Shown here: positions 54,711 through 64,000 of the stretch, piece by piece
Position numbering within the stretch: the stretch's first letter is position 1
How the letters are laid out: every line of letters starts with the position of its first letter
Source: Vulcanimicrobiota bacterium
GTDB taxonomy: Bacteria; Vulcanimicrobiota; Vulcanimicrobiia; Vulcanimicrobiales; Vulcanimicrobiaceae
DNA: 64,000 bases
NCBI GenBank assembly: GCA_003140215.1
Contig: PLJL01000004.1
Coordinates: 340,191 to 404,190, forward strand
Reading direction: 5' to 3'
Program-made: the position numbers and the translations under genes
Notes under the pieces: model-generated
What the model saw: the letters and a program-made list of their open reading frames with translations, nothing else
Told to the model about the DNA's origin: nothing
Databases searched by the model: none

Positions 54711-56804
54711 TTGAAACTGACGATGACTCCCCGTGACGGCGTCGCGATCCTCACGATCGACAACCCGCCCGTCAACGCGCTCGGCCCGCGCTCGATCGAG
54801 CCGCTGCTGGCGTCCCTCGCGGCGGCCCTGGCCGACCCGGGGGTCCACGCGCTGGTCCTCACGGGGGCCGGGGGCAACTTCAGCGGCGGCGCGGACATGC
54901 GCGGATTCGGGCAGGCCCCGCCGCCCCGCCCCAGCGCGCGCGACCTGATCGACGCCCTCGAGGCGTCGTCCAAGCCGATCGTCGCGGCGCTCGAGGGCAA
55001 CGTGATGGGGGGCGGTCTGGAGGTCGCCCTGGCCTGCGACTACCGCGTCGCAGCCCCGGGGATCCGGCTCGCGTTCCCCGAGATCAAGCGGGGCCTACTC
55101 CCGGGAGCCGGCGGCACGCAGCGCGCGCCGCGCTTGGCCGGCGCAAAGGCCGCGCTCGAGCTGATCCTGAGCGGCGATCCGATCGGCGGCGCTGCGGCCC
55201 GGGCGATCGGCCTGGTGGACGCGGTCGCCGAATCGAACCCGCTCGACGCCGCGGTCGCGCACGCGGCGACGCTGGCCGGCGGCCCGCGGCGGCGGGTCAG
55301 CGAGTTCGCGGCGCCGCCCGACGACGGCGCGATCGACGCGGCGCGCAAACGGGCGCAGCCCGAGGCCCGCGGCGGCTTGGCCGAGCAGCGTGCCATCGAC
55401 TGCGTCGCCGACGCGCTGAGCTTGCCGTTCGCGGCCGGCCTGGCGCGCGAGCGCGAGCGCTTCGTCGAGCTGCTCGGGTCGGAGCAGTCCAAGGCGCGCC
55501 TGGCGCTGTTCTTCGCCGAGCGCGAGGCCGCCAAACCGCCCGCGGGGAGTACGCTCCCGGCCCCGGTGCGCACCGCCACGGTGATCGGCGGCGGCACGAT
55601 GGGGACCGGGATCGCGATGGCCTGCGCCAACGCCGGCATCGCGGTGACGCTGGTCGACCTGCAACCCGACGCGGTCGAACGGGCGCGCGGGATCATCGCC
55701 GGCAACTACGCGGCGACGCAGCGCAAGGGCAAGTTGAGCCAGGCCGAGATGGATGCGCGCCTGGCGCGGATCGCCTACGCGACCTCGCTCGACGCGGCCG
55801 CCGGGGTCGACCTCGTCATCGAAGCGGTGTTCGAAGAGATGCCGGTCAAGCAGGACGTGTTCCGCAGCCTCGACCGCATCGCGCGACCCGGGACGCTGCT
55901 GGCGACGAATACCTCGACGCTCGACGTCGATGCGATCGCCGCCGTCACGCAGCGTCCGCAGGACGTGGTCGGGATGCATTTCTTCAGCCCGGCCAACGTG
56001 ATGAAGCTGCTCGAGATCGTGCGCGGCGCGCGCAGTTCCGCGGAGACGATCGCGCGGGCGCTCGCGATCGCCAAGCAGCTGGGGAAAGTCGGCGTCGTCG
56101 CCGGCAACTGCGACGGCTTCATCGGCAACCGGATGCTGCACCCCTACGGCCGCGAAGCGGCGTTTCTGCTCGAAGAGGGCGCGTCGCCCGAGCAGGTCGA
56201 CCGCGTCATCCGCGACTTCGGTTTTCCGATGGGGCCGTTCGCGATGGGCGACCTCGCCGGACTCGACGTCGGCTGGCGCATCCGGCGGGCGCGCAACGCT
56301 CAGGCGCCGCCCGAGGGGCGTTACTCCAAGATCGCCGACGAGCTGTGCGAAGTCGGGCGCTTTGGTCAGAAGACGGGGTCTGGTTACTATCGCTACGATC
56401 CCGGCAGCCGCGTCCCGCTCCCCGACCCGTTCGTCGACACGGTGATCGAGCGCAATGCGCGCGCGGCCGGGTTCGAGCGCCGCCCGATCGGCGACGACGA
56501 GATCCTCAAGCGCTGCATGTACTTGCTGGTCAACGAGGCCGCGAAGATTCTGGCCGAGGGGATCGCCGCGCGTCCGGGCGACGTCGACGTCGTGTGGGTG
56601 TACGGCTATGCGTTCCCGGCGTTCCGCGGCGGGCCGCTGCGCTGGGCCGACTCGGTCGGTTTGAAGAACATCGTCGCCGACATGCTGGAGTTCGAACGCG
56701 TCCACGGCGCGCGCTGGACGCCGGCGCCGCTGTTGCGTGAGCTCGCTGCCGCCGGCGCCACGTTCGCCGCGTGGACGCCGTCGAAGGATGTCGCGCATGC
56801 GTGA
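54711..56804 (+). CDS. fadB: Enoyl-CoA hydratase / 3-hydroxyacyl-CoA dehydrogenase fusion (FadB/FadJ type)
   Basis: A 697-aa two-step beta-oxidation enzyme. The N-terminal crotonase domain has [37 protein letters not shown] and [20 protein letters not shown]. The NAD-binding domain begins [20 protein letters not shown], followed by [11 protein letters not shown] and [20 protein letters not shown] with the catalytic His. Starts at TTG 54711 or ATG 54723. The last 8 bp overlap fadA. It also could process aromatic-acid side chains. Confidence 0.93.
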   Translation: MKLTMTPRDGVAILTIDNPPVNALGPRSIEPLLASLAAALADPGVHALVLTGAGGNFSGGADMRGFGQAPPPRPSARDLIDALEASSKPIVAALEGNVMGGGLEVALACDYRVAAPGIRLAFPEIKRGLLPGAGGTQRAPRLAGAKAALELILSGDPIGGAAARAIGLVDAVAESNPLDAAVAHAATLAGGPRRRVSEFAAPPDDGAIDAARKRAQPEARGGLAEQRAIDCVADALSLPFAAGLARERERFVELLGSEQSKARLALFFAEREAAKPPAGSTLPAPVRTATVIGGGTMGTGIAMACANAGIAVTLVDLQPDAVERARGIIAGNYAATQRKGKLSQAEMDARLARIAYATSLDAAAGVDLVIEAVFEEMPVKQDVFRSLDRIARPGTLLATNTSTLDVDAIAAVTQRPQDVVGMHFFSPANVMKLLEIVRGARSSAETIARALAIAKQLGKVGVVAGNCDGFIGNRMLHPYGREAAFLLEEGASPEQVDRVIRDFGFPMGPFAMGDLAGLDVGWRIRRARNAQAPPEGRYSKIADELCEVGRFGQKTGSGYYRYDPGSRVPLPDPFVDTVIERNARAAGFERRPIGDDEILKRCMYLLVNEAAKILAEGIAARPGDVDVVWVYGYAFPAFRGGPLRWADSVGLKNIVADMLEFERVHGARWTPAPLLRELAAAGATFAAWTPSKDVAHA

Positions 56805-57978
56805 AGCGGTCGTCGTCTCGACGGCGCGCACGCCGATCGGCAGAGCCTTTCGCGGGGCCTTCAACGACACGCACGGCGCGACCATGGGCGGTCACGTCAT
56901 CGATCACGCGGTCCGCCGCAGCGGGCTCGATCCCGCCGAGATCGAGGACGTCATCCTGGGCTGCGCCGAGCCCGAAGGCGCCACCGGGCACAACATCGCC
57001 CGGATCGCCGCGATCCGGGCCGGGTTGCCGGTCACGACGGCGGGCACCACGATCAACCGGTTCTGCAGCTCGGGTCTGCAGGCGATCGCCTTCGCCGCGC
57101 AGCGCGTCATCGTCGACGGGGTCCCGGCGCTCGTCGCCGGCGGGCTCGAATCGATCAGCCTCGTGCAGCCGACCGCGAACCGCAGCCACGCGCGCGAAGA
57201 CTACCTCGCCGAGCACAAGCCCGACCTGTGGATGTCGATGATCGAGACCGCCGACGTCGTCGCGCGGCGCTACGGCGTCAGCCGCGAACGCCAGGACGAG
57301 TACGCCCTGATCAGCCAGCAGCGCACCGCCGCGGCGCAGCAGGCCGGGCGCTTCGACGCCGAGATCGTCCCGCTCGCCACGCGCAAAGCGGTGACGAACA
57401 AGGAGACCGGTGAGGTCACCCACGAGGACGTCACGTTGACCCGCGACGAGGGCAACCGCCCCGAGACGACGCTCGAAGGGTTGGCCAAGCTCCAGCCGGT
57501 GCGCGGCCCCGATGAGTACATCACCGCGGGCAACGCCAGCCAGCTCTCCGACGGCGCCTCGGCGTGCGTGGTGATGGACGCCAAGCTCGCCGAACGGCGT
57601 AACATCGAGCCGCTCGGATACTTCCGCGGGATGGCGGTGACCGGCCTGGAGCCCGACGAGATGGGGATCGGTCCGGTCTTCGCGATCCCGCGGCTGCTCG
57701 AACGTCAGGGGCTGACGATCGACGACATCGACCTGTGGGAACTCAATGAAGCCTTCGCGGTGCAGGCGCTCTACTGCCGCGAGCGCCTGGGCATCCCGCT
57801 CGAGCGCTTCAACGTCGACGGCGGCGCGATCTCGGTCGGGCATCCGTACGGGATGAGCGGCGCGCGGCTGACCGGCCACGCGCTCATCGAGGGCAAGCGG
57901 CGCGGTGCCAAGCGCGTCGTCGTGACGATGTGCATCGGCGGCGGGCAAGGCGCCGCCGCGCTCTTCGAGCTAGCCTGA
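56797..57978 (+). CDS. fadA: Acetyl-CoA acyltransferase (thiolase)
   Basis: 393 aa from ATG 56797 with AAGG about 8 bp upstream. It cleaves 3-ketoacyl-CoA to acetyl-CoA. The active-site Cys is in [13 protein letters not shown], with the later [11 protein letters not shown]is and the second Cys in [27 protein letters not shown] is also typical. Forms the beta-oxidation complex with the preceding FadB-like protein. Confidence 0.93.
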   Translation: MREAVVVSTARTPIGRAFRGAFNDTHGATMGGHVIDHAVRRSGLDPAEIEDVILGCAEPEGATGHNIARIAAIRAGLPVTTAGTTINRFCSSGLQAIAFAAQRVIVDGVPALVAGGLESISLVQPTANRSHAREDYLAEHKPDLWMSMIETADVVARRYGVSRERQDEYALISQQRTAAAQQAGRFDAEIVPLATRKAVTNKETGEVTHEDVTLTRDEGNRPETTLEGLAKLQPVRGPDEYITAGNASQLSDGASACVVMDAKLAERRNIEPLGYFRGMAVTGLEPDEMGIGPVFAIPRLLERQGLTIDDIDLWELNEAFAVQALYCRERLGIPLERFNVDGGAISVGHPYGMSGARLTGHALIEGKRRGAKRVVVTMCIGGGQGAAALFELA

Positions 57979-57985
57979 GGCTCAG

Positions 57986-59683
57986 CTACGAAACGATGAC
58001 ACCGGGGGCGGTCGGCTCGGCGTAGAGTCGTGCGACGTCGCCGGCGCGGTTCTGCAGCACCCGGCGCTGGTTGACCGAGCCCTTGTCGGTGATCTCGCCG
58101 AGTGCCGCGTTCGGAGGCTCCGCAGCGATGACCACGCGCGCGATGCGCGTCGAGCTGGCCGGGTTGCGTTCGTTGTGGCGGGCGACCGCCGCGCGCACGC
58201 GCTCCGCGCTCGCGGGATCCTCCGCGAGCCCGCGGCCGACGAAGACCAGCGCGGTCACCTCGTCTCGGTCGGCGCCGGCGAACACGATGTCGTCGATCGC
58301 GCCGTCGCCGGCCTCGAGGACGTCGAGTCGCAGCAGGCCTGCGTTGACCCACGTCCCCGACGACAGCTTGAAATTCTCGCTCAGCCGTCCGCCGAAGACG
58401 ATCCCGCGCGACGGGTCGGCCGGATCGAGGAGCGCCCCGGCGTCGCCGCTCTTGAAGAAGCGCTCAGCGTCGAACGCCGCCGCGGTCGCTGCGGCATCGC
58501 GCCAGTAGCCCGGCGTCACGTTGGGCCCACGTACGCGCAGCTCGTAGCGGTCTTCGACCGGCGTGAGCTTGATCTCGACGCCGGGGACGGGCGTGCCGAT
58601 CGTCTCGTACGATGCGGGTCGCGCTCCCCATACGGCCGTCGCCATCGGCGCGGTCTCCGTCGCGCCCCACGCGGAGACGACCGGGATCCGGCGGGCGGCA
58701 TAGCGCTGCGCGAGCACCGCGAGCCGGGCGCGCAGCGTCTCGGGGATGCTCGCACCCGCGTTGAGCAGGATGCGGACGCGTGAGAAGAACCGCTGCGCGA
58801 GCGCTTCGTCCCACTCGAACGCTTCGAACAGCAGCGTCCACCCGCGCGGCACGGTGAAGTAGAACGTCGGCGCGATCTCCCGCAGGTTCCGCAGCGTCGC
58901 ATCGAACGCGCCCGGCGCGGGCTTCCCTTCGTCGACGTAGAGCGTGCCGCCGTTGCGCAGCACCATGCCGAAGGTCTTGTTGCCGGCGGCGGTGTGACTC
59001 CACGGCGCCCAGTCGACGAGCACCGGCGAACGCGTCGCTTCGGGCCACACCTGCTCGAGCATGGTCTGATTCGCGCACAGCATGCGGTTCGTGGTGATCA
59101 CGCCCTTGGGCGTGCCGGTCGATCCGGAGGTGAAGAGGATCTTGGCGATCGTGTCCGGACCGACGGCGCCGTGCGCGCGGTCGCTCCTCGACGGATCGCC
59201 GTCCAGCGCCGCCGCATCGCGCACGATCCGCAGTTGCGGGACCGCCGCAGCGATCCGCGCCGCCGGCCCGGCATCGGGGACGAACGCCGCGAAGGGTTGC
59301 AGCACCGCGAAGAGCGCCGCGACGCGCGCCGGGTCGGCGTCGCTGCGCGCGTACCCGGTCGAGATCGGCGACACGGGAATCCCGGCGTGCATGGCGGCCA
59401 GCGCGACCGCAGCGTGGTCGATGCCGTTCTCCGCGACGATCGCCAGCGGACGATCCTGCGACCCGCCGGCGTCGAGCAGCGCGCCGGCGATCCGGCGCAC
59501 CCGTTCGTACATGCTTGCGAAGTCGATCGTCTCCCACGCACCCGCGCGGCGTTCTGCGAGGAAGATCGAACTCGGCGTCGTGCTCGCCCAGCGCACGAGA
59601 TCGTCGGTGACGCGATCGGGGTAGGCTCGCAACGCCACCTCCGAGCGCAGGGTTCGCGCCGCCGGTCCGGCCTGCATCGTCAC
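57986..59683 (-). CDS. Feruloyl-CoA synthase-like AMP-binding ligase
   Basis: 565 aa. The adenylation P-loop is FTSGSTGTPKGVI; A5 is AWGATETAP; A7-A8 region KSGDAGALLDPADPSRGIVF and GGRLSENFKLSSGTWV; the ending EITDKGSVNQRRVLQNRA has the form of feruloyl-CoA synthetases. It would activate hydroxycinnamates with CoA and ATP. Translationally coupled to the enoyl-CoA hydratase upstream (4-bp overlap). The substrate is inferred from motif and neighbours. Confidence 0.82.
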   Translation of the reverse strand: MTMQAGPAARTLRSEVALRAYPDRVTDDLVRWASTTPSSIFLAERRAGAWETIDFASMYERVRRIAGALLDAGGSQDRPLAIVAENGIDHAAVALAAMHAGIPVSPISTGYARSDADPARVAALFAVLQPFAAFVPDAGPAARIAAAVPQLRIVRDAAALDGDPSRSDRAHGAVGPDTIAKILFTSGSTGTPKGVITTNRMLCANQTMLEQVWPEATRSPVLVDWAPWSHTAAGNKTFGMVLRNGGTLYVDEGKPAPGAFDATLRNLREIAPTFYFTVPRGWTLLFEAFEWDEALAQRFFSRVRILLNAGASIPETLRARLAVLAQRYAARRIPVVSAWGATETAPMATAVWGARPASYETIGTPVPGVEIKLTPVEDRYELRVRGPNVTPGYWRDAAATAAAFDAERFFKSGDAGALLDPADPSRGIVFGGRLSENFKLSSGTWVNAGLLRLDVLEAGDGAIDDIVFAGADRDEVTALVFVGRGLAEDPASAERVRAAVARHNERNPASSTRIARVVIAAEPPNAALGEITDKGSVNQRRVLQNRAGDVARLYAEPTAPGVIVS

Positions 59684-60444
59684 GAGCGGGTCACCTTGGC
59701 CGCGCGCTTGTCGAGGAACGCCTGCACCCGGCGCTGAGCCTCCTCATCGGTCGCGGCCGCCGAGGCCATCAGCGCTTCGGTGAAGTAGCCGATCGACGTC
59801 GGGGCTTCAGCGATGCGCCCCAACGCTTGGACGATCGCGAAGTTGGAGATCGGCGCGTTGGCGGCGATGCGGTGCGCGAGCTCGAGCGCCGTCGCGCGGC
59901 CTGCACCGTCGTCGACGAGGTACTGGCTGATGCCGAACGCCTGCCCGGCGTCGGCGTCGTACACCCGGCCGGTAAGCAGCATGTCCATGACGCGCGCCGT
60001 GCCGATCAGGCGCGGCAACCGGACCGATCCGCCGCCGCCCAGGAAGATGCCGCGCTGGCCTTCCGGAAGCGCGTAGAACGCCGAACGCTCCGCGATGCGC
60101 ACGTGGCATGCGGCCGCGAGCTCGAGCCCACCGCCGATCGTGGCGCCGTGCAGGACGGCGACGACCGGAATTGCTCCGAACTCGAGCGCTTCGAACGCGC
60201 GGTGCCACAGACGCGAGTGCGCGATCGACGCTGGAAGGTCGCGCTTCGACACGTCCGACAGATCGAGGCCGGCGGAGAAATGGTCGCCGGCCGCGCACAG
60301 TACGAGCGCGCCGATGCCCGTCGGCGGCGCCGTGGCGAAGCGTTCCAGGCCGCGCACGGTGGCGTCGTCGAGCGCGTTGCGCTTCGCCGGGCGGTTGAGC
60401 TCGAGGATGCCCACGTCGCCGTCGCGGGTGAACGCCAAGGACAT
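59680..60444 (-). CDS. Enoyl-CoA hydratase/isomerase family enzyme (possible feruloyl-CoA hydratase-lyase)
   Basis: A 254-aa crotonase-fold enzyme. It has ILELNRPAKRNALDDATV, the oxyanion hole AAGDHFSAGLDLSD and VAVLHGATIGGGLELAAACH, and a glutamate in LPEGQRGIFLGGGGSVRLP. Next to the feruloyl-CoA synthase-like gene, a feruloyl-CoA to vanillin role is plausible, but general enoyl-CoA hydratase cannot be excluded. The ATG lies a few bases after the likely transcription start, so the mRNA is nearly leaderless. Confidence 0.8.
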   Translation of the reverse strand: MSLAFTRDGDVGILELNRPAKRNALDDATVRGLERFATAPPTGIGALVLCAAGDHFSAGLDLSDVSKRDLPASIAHSRLWHRAFEALEFGAIPVVAVLHGATIGGGLELAAACHVRIAERSAFYALPEGQRGIFLGGGGSVRLPRLIGTARVMDMLLTGRVYDADAGQAFGISQYLVDDGAGRATALELAHRIAANAPISNFAIVQALGRIAEAPTSIGYFTEALMASAAATDEEAQRRVQAFLDKRAAKVTRS

Positions 60445-60449
60445 TTATT

Positions 60450-61001
60450 ATGGGATATAACCATGAACCCGAGCCGGGGTCAAGGCGCTCCGCCGCGAAG
60501 AGCCACGCCGTGGACGCGCTACATCCCGAAATCGCCGGCGAGTTCGGGCCGCTCACCGAGTACGTGGGATACGCGCTGCGCCGCGCGCAGCTCAAGGTGT
60601 TCGGGGACTTCATCGACGCGCTCGACGAGCTCGATCTCCGCCCCGCGCACTTCTCGGTGCTCACGGTGATCGACGCCAACTCGGGGATCCTGCAGTCGCA
60701 CGCCTGCGCCGCGCTCGGCATCCAGAAGGCGAACTTCGTGCCGCTGCTCGACGGCCTCCAGCGCCGCGGGCTGCTGCGGCGCGTCGCCCTCAACGGTCGC
60801 GCGAACGGTTTGCATCTCACCGACGAAGGGCGCAAGCTCCTCACGCGCGCCCGCCGCCTGCACGATCGCCACGAGCGGCGCGTGCTGGGCACGATGACGC
60901 CGCTCGAGCGCACGCGTCTGATCGCGACGCTCAAGCGCCTCGCCGGGCTCGCGGAGGTCAGCGCGCGCGCAGGCCGAGCAGCCGGGCGGCGTTCTCTTTG
61001 A
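60450..61001 (+). CDS. MarR-family transcriptional regulator
   Basis: 183 aa as drawn; GTG 60510 (163 aa) is a real alternative because the ATG lies inside the divergent promoter. The winged helix is visible: DLRPAHFSVLTVIDANSGIL, ACAALGIQKANFVPLLDGLQ (recognition helix) and RRGLLRRVALNGRANGLHLT (wing). By position it should repress the divergent hydratase/ligase operon and respond to a hydroxycinnamoyl-CoA or acid, as FerR/HcaR-type MarR proteins do. The 3' end overlaps the frameshifted amidohydrolase. Confidence 0.85.
   Translation: MGYNHEPEPGSRRSAAKSHAVDALHPEIAGEFGPLTEYVGYALRRAQLKVFGDFIDALDELDLRPAHFSVLTVIDANSGILQSHACAALGIQKANFVPLLDGLQRRGLLRRVALNGRANGLHLTDEGRKLLTRARRLHDRHERRVLGTMTPLERTRLIATLKRLAGLAEVSARAGRAAGRRSL
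60455..60483 (-). promoter_or_regulatory. Candidate promoter for the hydratase/CoA-ligase operon
   Basis: On the minus strand TTGACC (60483-60478) and TTATAT (60460-60455) are separated by 17 bp. The hydratase ATG is only 11 bases after the -10, so the transcript would have almost no leader, and no ribosome site is present. An AT-rich, weakly dyad-symmetric patch (60442-60462) overlaps this promoter and the MarR start; it may be the MarR operator. Confidence 0.5.
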
Positions 61002-61822
61002 GGATCAGCGGTCGCACGTCGTCGCGGATCGGCAGCGCAGCGAAGTCTTTCAGCCAGCGATCGGGCGTGATCATCGGGTAGTCCGAGCCGAACAGCACCC
61101 TCACGCAGCAGCGTGTCCGCGTAGCGCACCAGCGTCGGCGAGAAGTACTTCGGCGACCACCCCGACAGGTCGATGTACACCTGCGCTTTGTGCAGGCAGA
61201 CCGAGATCGCTTCGTCCTGCCACGGGAACGACGGGTGCGCCATCACGATCGGCAAGTCCGGAAAGTCGACCGCGACGTCGTCGATGAGCATCGGGTTGCC
61301 GTATTTCAAGCGCACGCCGCCGCCGCCGCGCATCCCCGTCCCGATCCCGCTGTGGCCGGTGTGGAAGATCACCGGGAGCCGCGCCGCCTCGACGATCTCG
61401 TAAAACGGGTAGATGCGCCGGTCGTTGGGCTCGAAAAGCTGCAGCGGCGGATGCAGCTTGAACCCGCGTGCGCCGGCTGCGATCAGCCGCTGCGTCTCGT
61501 CGAGCGCGGCGGCTCCGCGAGTCGGATCGACGCTCGCGAACGCGATCAGCACGTCGGGATGCGCGGCCGCGGCAGCGAGCACGTCGCCGTTGGCGACGAC
61601 CGGCCGTCCGGTGAGGTGCTCGTCGACGGTGAAGACCACGCATGCCATGCGGCGCTCGCGATAGTACGCGGCGACGTCGTCCAGCGCCAGTGGAACGCCG
61701 GTCTCGCCGAAGTAGCTCCGGGCGGCGCCGGCGACCTCGGTTTCGCCGGAGTCCGCAGCGTGAGCGTGAACGTGGACGTCGAGCGCCGTCAGGGCGTCGA
61801 CGTCGAGGGCGGCGGTGCGCAT
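60958..61822 (-). pseudogene. Amidohydrolase family enzyme, broken by a 1-nt frameshift
   Basis: Two frames together encode about 287 aa of an amidohydrolase-2 (ACMSD/decarboxylase-like) enzyme. From ATG 61822: VHVHAHAADSGETEVAG metal motif, GFKLHPPLQLF, IFHTGHSGIG and VMAHPSFPW. The frame breaks at the GGG at about 61098-61100 (minus). The other frame continues VLFGSDYPMITPDRW and RPLILKENAARLLGL to a stop at 60958. The total length is a multiple of three plus one base, so a single extra base explains it. It could be a real mutation or a sequence error. Confidence 0.75.
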
Positions 61823-61858
61823 GACCCCCACGATCCTCCGGTTTTCTAAAAAGGTTGT

Positions 61859-61888
61859 TTGACAGAACGCTTCGCCTGGTGCTACGTT
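61859..61888 (+). promoter_or_regulatory. Candidate sigma70-type promoter of the fourth Liv operon
   Basis: A perfect TTGACA (61859-61864) is followed after 18 bp by TACGTT (61883-61888), in an AT-richer stretch before livK. The transcript would start near 61895, with GGAGGACT as ribosome site before ATG 61929. Confidence 0.5.
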
Positions 61889-61928
61889 GCGCTCGAGCGG
61901 ACTTCCAATTCCTGCTTTGGAGGACTCC

Positions 61929-63074
61929 ATGAACCGAACGTTCGCGAGCGCCTTGGCGGCGGCGTGCATCGCCTGTCTCGTCGTGGGTGCGTCGACGGTC
62001 ACGACGACTGCCGCGCCCGAACCGATCAAGCTGGCGGCGATCCTCTCGACCAGCGGGCCGTCGGCACCGCTGGGCGTGCCGGAGTCCAACGCGGTGAAGC
62101 TGGCCGAACGCGAGATCAACGCGCACGGTGGGGTCGACGGTCGTCCGATCCACTTCGACATCGTCGACGACGGTGCCAAGGCCGACGTCGCCGCGCAGCT
62201 GGCCACCCAGATGATCGCCAGCGGACACGTTGCGATCTTCTGCGGCACGCGCACCGATACCAGCGTCGCCGTTTCGCGCGTCACCACTGCGAGCAACGTG
62301 CTGCAGGTCTACACGACCCCGACCGAATCCGTCTGGCGCACGCCGCGCGGCGTGGTCAAGAACGTCTTTGAGGTGAACCCGCGCGATCAGCTCGAAGCGG
62401 TCGCGCTGCTGTCATTCGCCAAAACGCGGCTGAAGGTGAAGACGATCGGCATCCTCCACGATGAGAACCTGTACGGAAGCGGCGGCGCAACGATCGCTGC
62501 GGCTGAGGCTAAGGTGCTCGGGATGCAGGTGGTCGGCGACGAGGCCTATCCCGGCACCGCGACCGACTTCACGCCGCAGATCGTGAAGCTGCGCGACGCC
62601 AAGCCCGACGCGGTCGTCCTGTGGGGCGCGACCACAACGCCGGGGCTGGCGATTCGGGCCGCACGCACGCTGGGCTTGAACGTACCGATCCTGGGGTCAT
62701 CGGGGATCCTCTCGCCCGCGATTCTGAACGTCGCCGGCGGCGCGGCTGCGGGTGAGGTGTACTCCGCGTCGCCGCTGGCCGGAACGCCGAGCCCCGAACA
62801 GCGCGCGTTCGCCGACTTGTACGACAAGGAATATCATCTGCCGGTGGTGTCGTTCGCGGCGAACGGCTGGGATGCCGCCCACATCCTCGTTGTTGCGTTG
62901 CGTGAGGCACACGGAAAGACCGACGGAACGAGCCTAGCGAACGCGCTGGAGGCCGGCAAACCGATCCCGCTGGCCGACGGCGTCTTCAAGTACTCACCGA
63001 GCGATCACAACGGACTCACGCCCGCCGACGTGCGAATCGCGATGGCGCGCAACGGGACTTGGGGCAACCCCTGA
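61929..63074 (+). CDS. livK: Liv-type periplasmic substrate-binding protein
   Basis: 381 aa from ATG 61929 with GGAGGA upstream. Signal peptide FASALAAACIACLVVGASTV. The mature start IKLAAILSTSGPSAPLGVPE and REINAHGGVDGRPIHFDIVD, DENLYGSGGATIAAAEA and LRDAKPDAVVLWGATTTPGL fit Peripla_BP_6. This branch (ABC importers of aromatic or amide compounds) is consistent with the adjacent aromatic genes, but the ligand is unknown. Confidence 0.9.
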   Translation: MNRTFASALAAACIACLVVGASTVTTTAAPEPIKLAAILSTSGPSAPLGVPESNAVKLAEREINAHGGVDGRPIHFDIVDDGAKADVAAQLATQMIASGHVAIFCGTRTDTSVAVSRVTTASNVLQVYTTPTESVWRTPRGVVKNVFEVNPRDQLEAVALLSFAKTRLKVKTIGILHDENLYGSGGATIAAAEAKVLGMQVVGDEAYPGTATDFTPQIVKLRDAKPDAVVLWGATTTPGLAIRAARTLGLNVPILGSSGILSPAILNVAGGAAAGEVYSASPLAGTPSPEQRAFADLYDKEYHLPVVSFAANGWDAAHILVVALREAHGKTDGTSLANALEAGKPIPLADGVFKYSPSDHNGLTPADVRIAMARNGTWGNP

Positions 63075-63105
63075 GCCGTCGACCACCCACGCCGTGAGGT
63101 AGCGC

Positions 63106-63984
63106 GTGCTCCAGCTGCTGGTCGCCGGGCTCACCGTCGGCAGCGAGTACGGGTTGATCGCGCTGGGCATCCACATCATCCTGCGCGCGACGCGTGTCGT
63201 GAACTTCGCCCAGGGCGAGTTCACGATCGTCGGCGGCCTCGTCGCGCTCACCTGCGTCGACGTGCTGCACCTCAACATGTGGTTCGCGCTGGCCGGCGCG
63301 ACGCTGGCGGGATTCGCGCTGGGCCTCGCCTTCGAGATCGTCGTGTTGCGACCGGCCGGCCGCACCGGTGAAGCGGGCGTGACGATCGCGACGATCGGCG
63401 CGGTCTTCGTGCTGCTGTACGGTCATGCGCTCGTTCCCGGATGGGGCTCGAACCCGCAGCCGCTGCCGGGCTTCGGCGGTCCGGCGACCGGTTCGGTCGA
63501 GCTCGCCGGCGCGACGGTGCAGGTCCAGTCGCTGTGGGTCTTCGCGCTGCTGATCGCGGCGCTCGCGGTGCTGTATCTCTTCTTCGAGCGGACCTATTTC
63601 GGGAAAGCGATCCGGGCCGCTGCGGAGAACCCGCTCGGCGCGCGCCTGATCGGCATCGACGTGAACTCGACGCGCGCGGTGAGCGTTGCGCTCGGGATCG
63701 CGCTCGCGGCGTACGGCGGAACGATCATCGGACCGATCACGCTGGTCGGCGGCGCGGCGGGCTTCGCGCTCACGATCAAAGGGTTCGTCGCGGCGATCGT
63801 GGGCGGGCTCGAGTCGCCGATCGGCTGCGTCGCCGGCGGCTTGGTCGTCGGCGTCTTGCAAGTCTTCCTGCAGTCGCGATTGCCGTACGACATCGCCGAT
63901 CCGATCGTCTACTCGGTGTTGCTCGTGATGCTGCTCGTCCGGCCGCAGGGGCTGTTCGGACGGCGCGACGCGGTGCGCGATTGA
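63106..63984 (+). CDS. livH: LivH-type ABC permease
   Basis: 292 aa from a GTG with GAGGT upstream. LLVAGLTVGSEYGLIALGIH, VVNFAQGEFTIVGG, the ATPase loop KAIRAAAENPLGARLIGID, GGLESPIGCVAGGLVVG and LLVRPQGLFGRRDAVRD are LivH hallmarks. It follows livK by 31 bp. The operon continues beyond the window. Confidence 0.92.
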   Translation: MLQLLVAGLTVGSEYGLIALGIHIILRATRVVNFAQGEFTIVGGLVALTCVDVLHLNMWFALAGATLAGFALGLAFEIVVLRPAGRTGEAGVTIATIGAVFVLLYGHALVPGWGSNPQPLPGFGGPATGSVELAGATVQVQSLWVFALLIAALAVLYLFFERTYFGKAIRAAAENPLGARLIGIDVNSTRAVSVALGIALAAYGGTIIGPITLVGGAAGFALTIKGFVAAIVGGLESPIGCVAGGLVVGVLQVFLQSRLPYDIADPIVYSVLLVMLLVRPQGLFGRRDAVRD

Positions 63985-64000
63985 CGGCGCGGCTGCACGC
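63981..64000 (+). CDS. Start of a further gene, probably livM (cut by window edge)
   Basis: A TTG overlaps the livH stop (TTGA) and stays open to the window end. LivM or an ATPase gene is expected at this place in a Liv operon. Only seven codons are visible, so this rests on context. Confidence 0.25.

Noticed and set aside
54505..54714. A basic 69-aa frame before fadB
   Set aside because: It overlaps the porin promoter region, has no ribosome site or recognisable features and runs into the fadB start.
59807..62296. A merged 829-aa frame on the minus strand
   Set aside because: It joins part of the amidohydrolase with shadow sequence of the hydratase and MarR genes; it is not one protein.

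Overview
This is a 64 kb stretch of a high-GC bacterial chromosome, densely packed and mostly in compact, often overlapping operons with many GTG/TTG starts. The cell was probably a diderm: there is an outer-membrane porin-like beta-barrel, several lipoproteins, and Sec and Tat signal peptides. HrcA/CIRCE control of heat-shock genes, exported lipoproteins with NHL-like repeats and the overall gene style would fit an uncultured soil lineage such as Eremiobacterota/Vulcanimicrobiota. That placement is an impression and cannot be proven from this window. No rRNA, tRNA, CRISPR array, transposase or phage gene was seen.

Layout. 1-2.1 kb: the end of a branched-chain amino acid type (Liv) ABC transporter. 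2.2-10.2 kb: exported hydrolase, exported repeat protein, a pobA/tfdA-like aromatic oxygenase pair, small Cys-rich proteins, a beta-hydroxyacid dehydrogenase and a SIMPL protein. 10.2-14.8 kb: a complete Liv transporter on the minus strand. 15-21.2 kb: citrate synthase, then hisB and hisHA separated by a partner-switching/Crp-like regulatory block and a sugar-dehydrogenase propeller. 21.2-25.4 kb: a second Crp-like regulator, a copper-amine-oxidase-type stalk protein, alr and two small genes. 25.6-27.8 kb: groES-groEL behind a CIRCE operator and ending in a clear terminator. 27.8-38 kb: MBL hydrolase, lipoprotein, DsbA-like protein, tag, an odd SDR, papain-like peptidase, Tat amidohydrolase and a large BTAD regulator. 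38.2-41.2 kb: hsp20-lon with a second CIRCE. 41.2-46.9 kb: a putative HExxH peptidase, an EamA permease with a decayed paralogous fragment beside it, a compositionally foreign TPR gene, a sarcosine-oxidase-like flavoenzyme and selD. 47-53 kb: a class V aminotransferase and a third Liv transporter. 53-54.4 kb: porin. 54.7-62 kb: fadB-fadA, feruloyl-CoA synthase-like and enoyl-CoA hydratase genes facing a MarR regulator, and a frameshifted amidohydrolase. 61.9 kb to the end: the start of a fourth Liv transporter.

The most important observation is selD. A plain ORF reading gives a protein lacking its catalytic N-terminus. The reading frame in fact continues upstream through an in-frame TGA to an ATG at 46937, and the TGA falls exactly on the catalytic Cys/Sec position of SelD (Ala-Gly-Sec-Ala-Ser-Lys). 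Two perfect hairpins follow it, the second of which fits a bacterial SECIS. SelD is therefore very likely itself a selenoprotein, so the organism should decode selenocysteine.

Functionally, four Liv-type importers sit among 4-hydroxybenzoate hydroxylase, a TfdA-like dioxygenase, feruloyl-CoA synthase/hydratase, beta-oxidation genes and amidohydrolases. This suggests a heterotroph feeding on amino acids and plant-derived aromatic acids. Heat-shock chaperones and protease (GroESL, Hsp20, Lon) appear to share HrcA control. Dispersed short repeats lie between genes and supply the stop codons of at least two of them.
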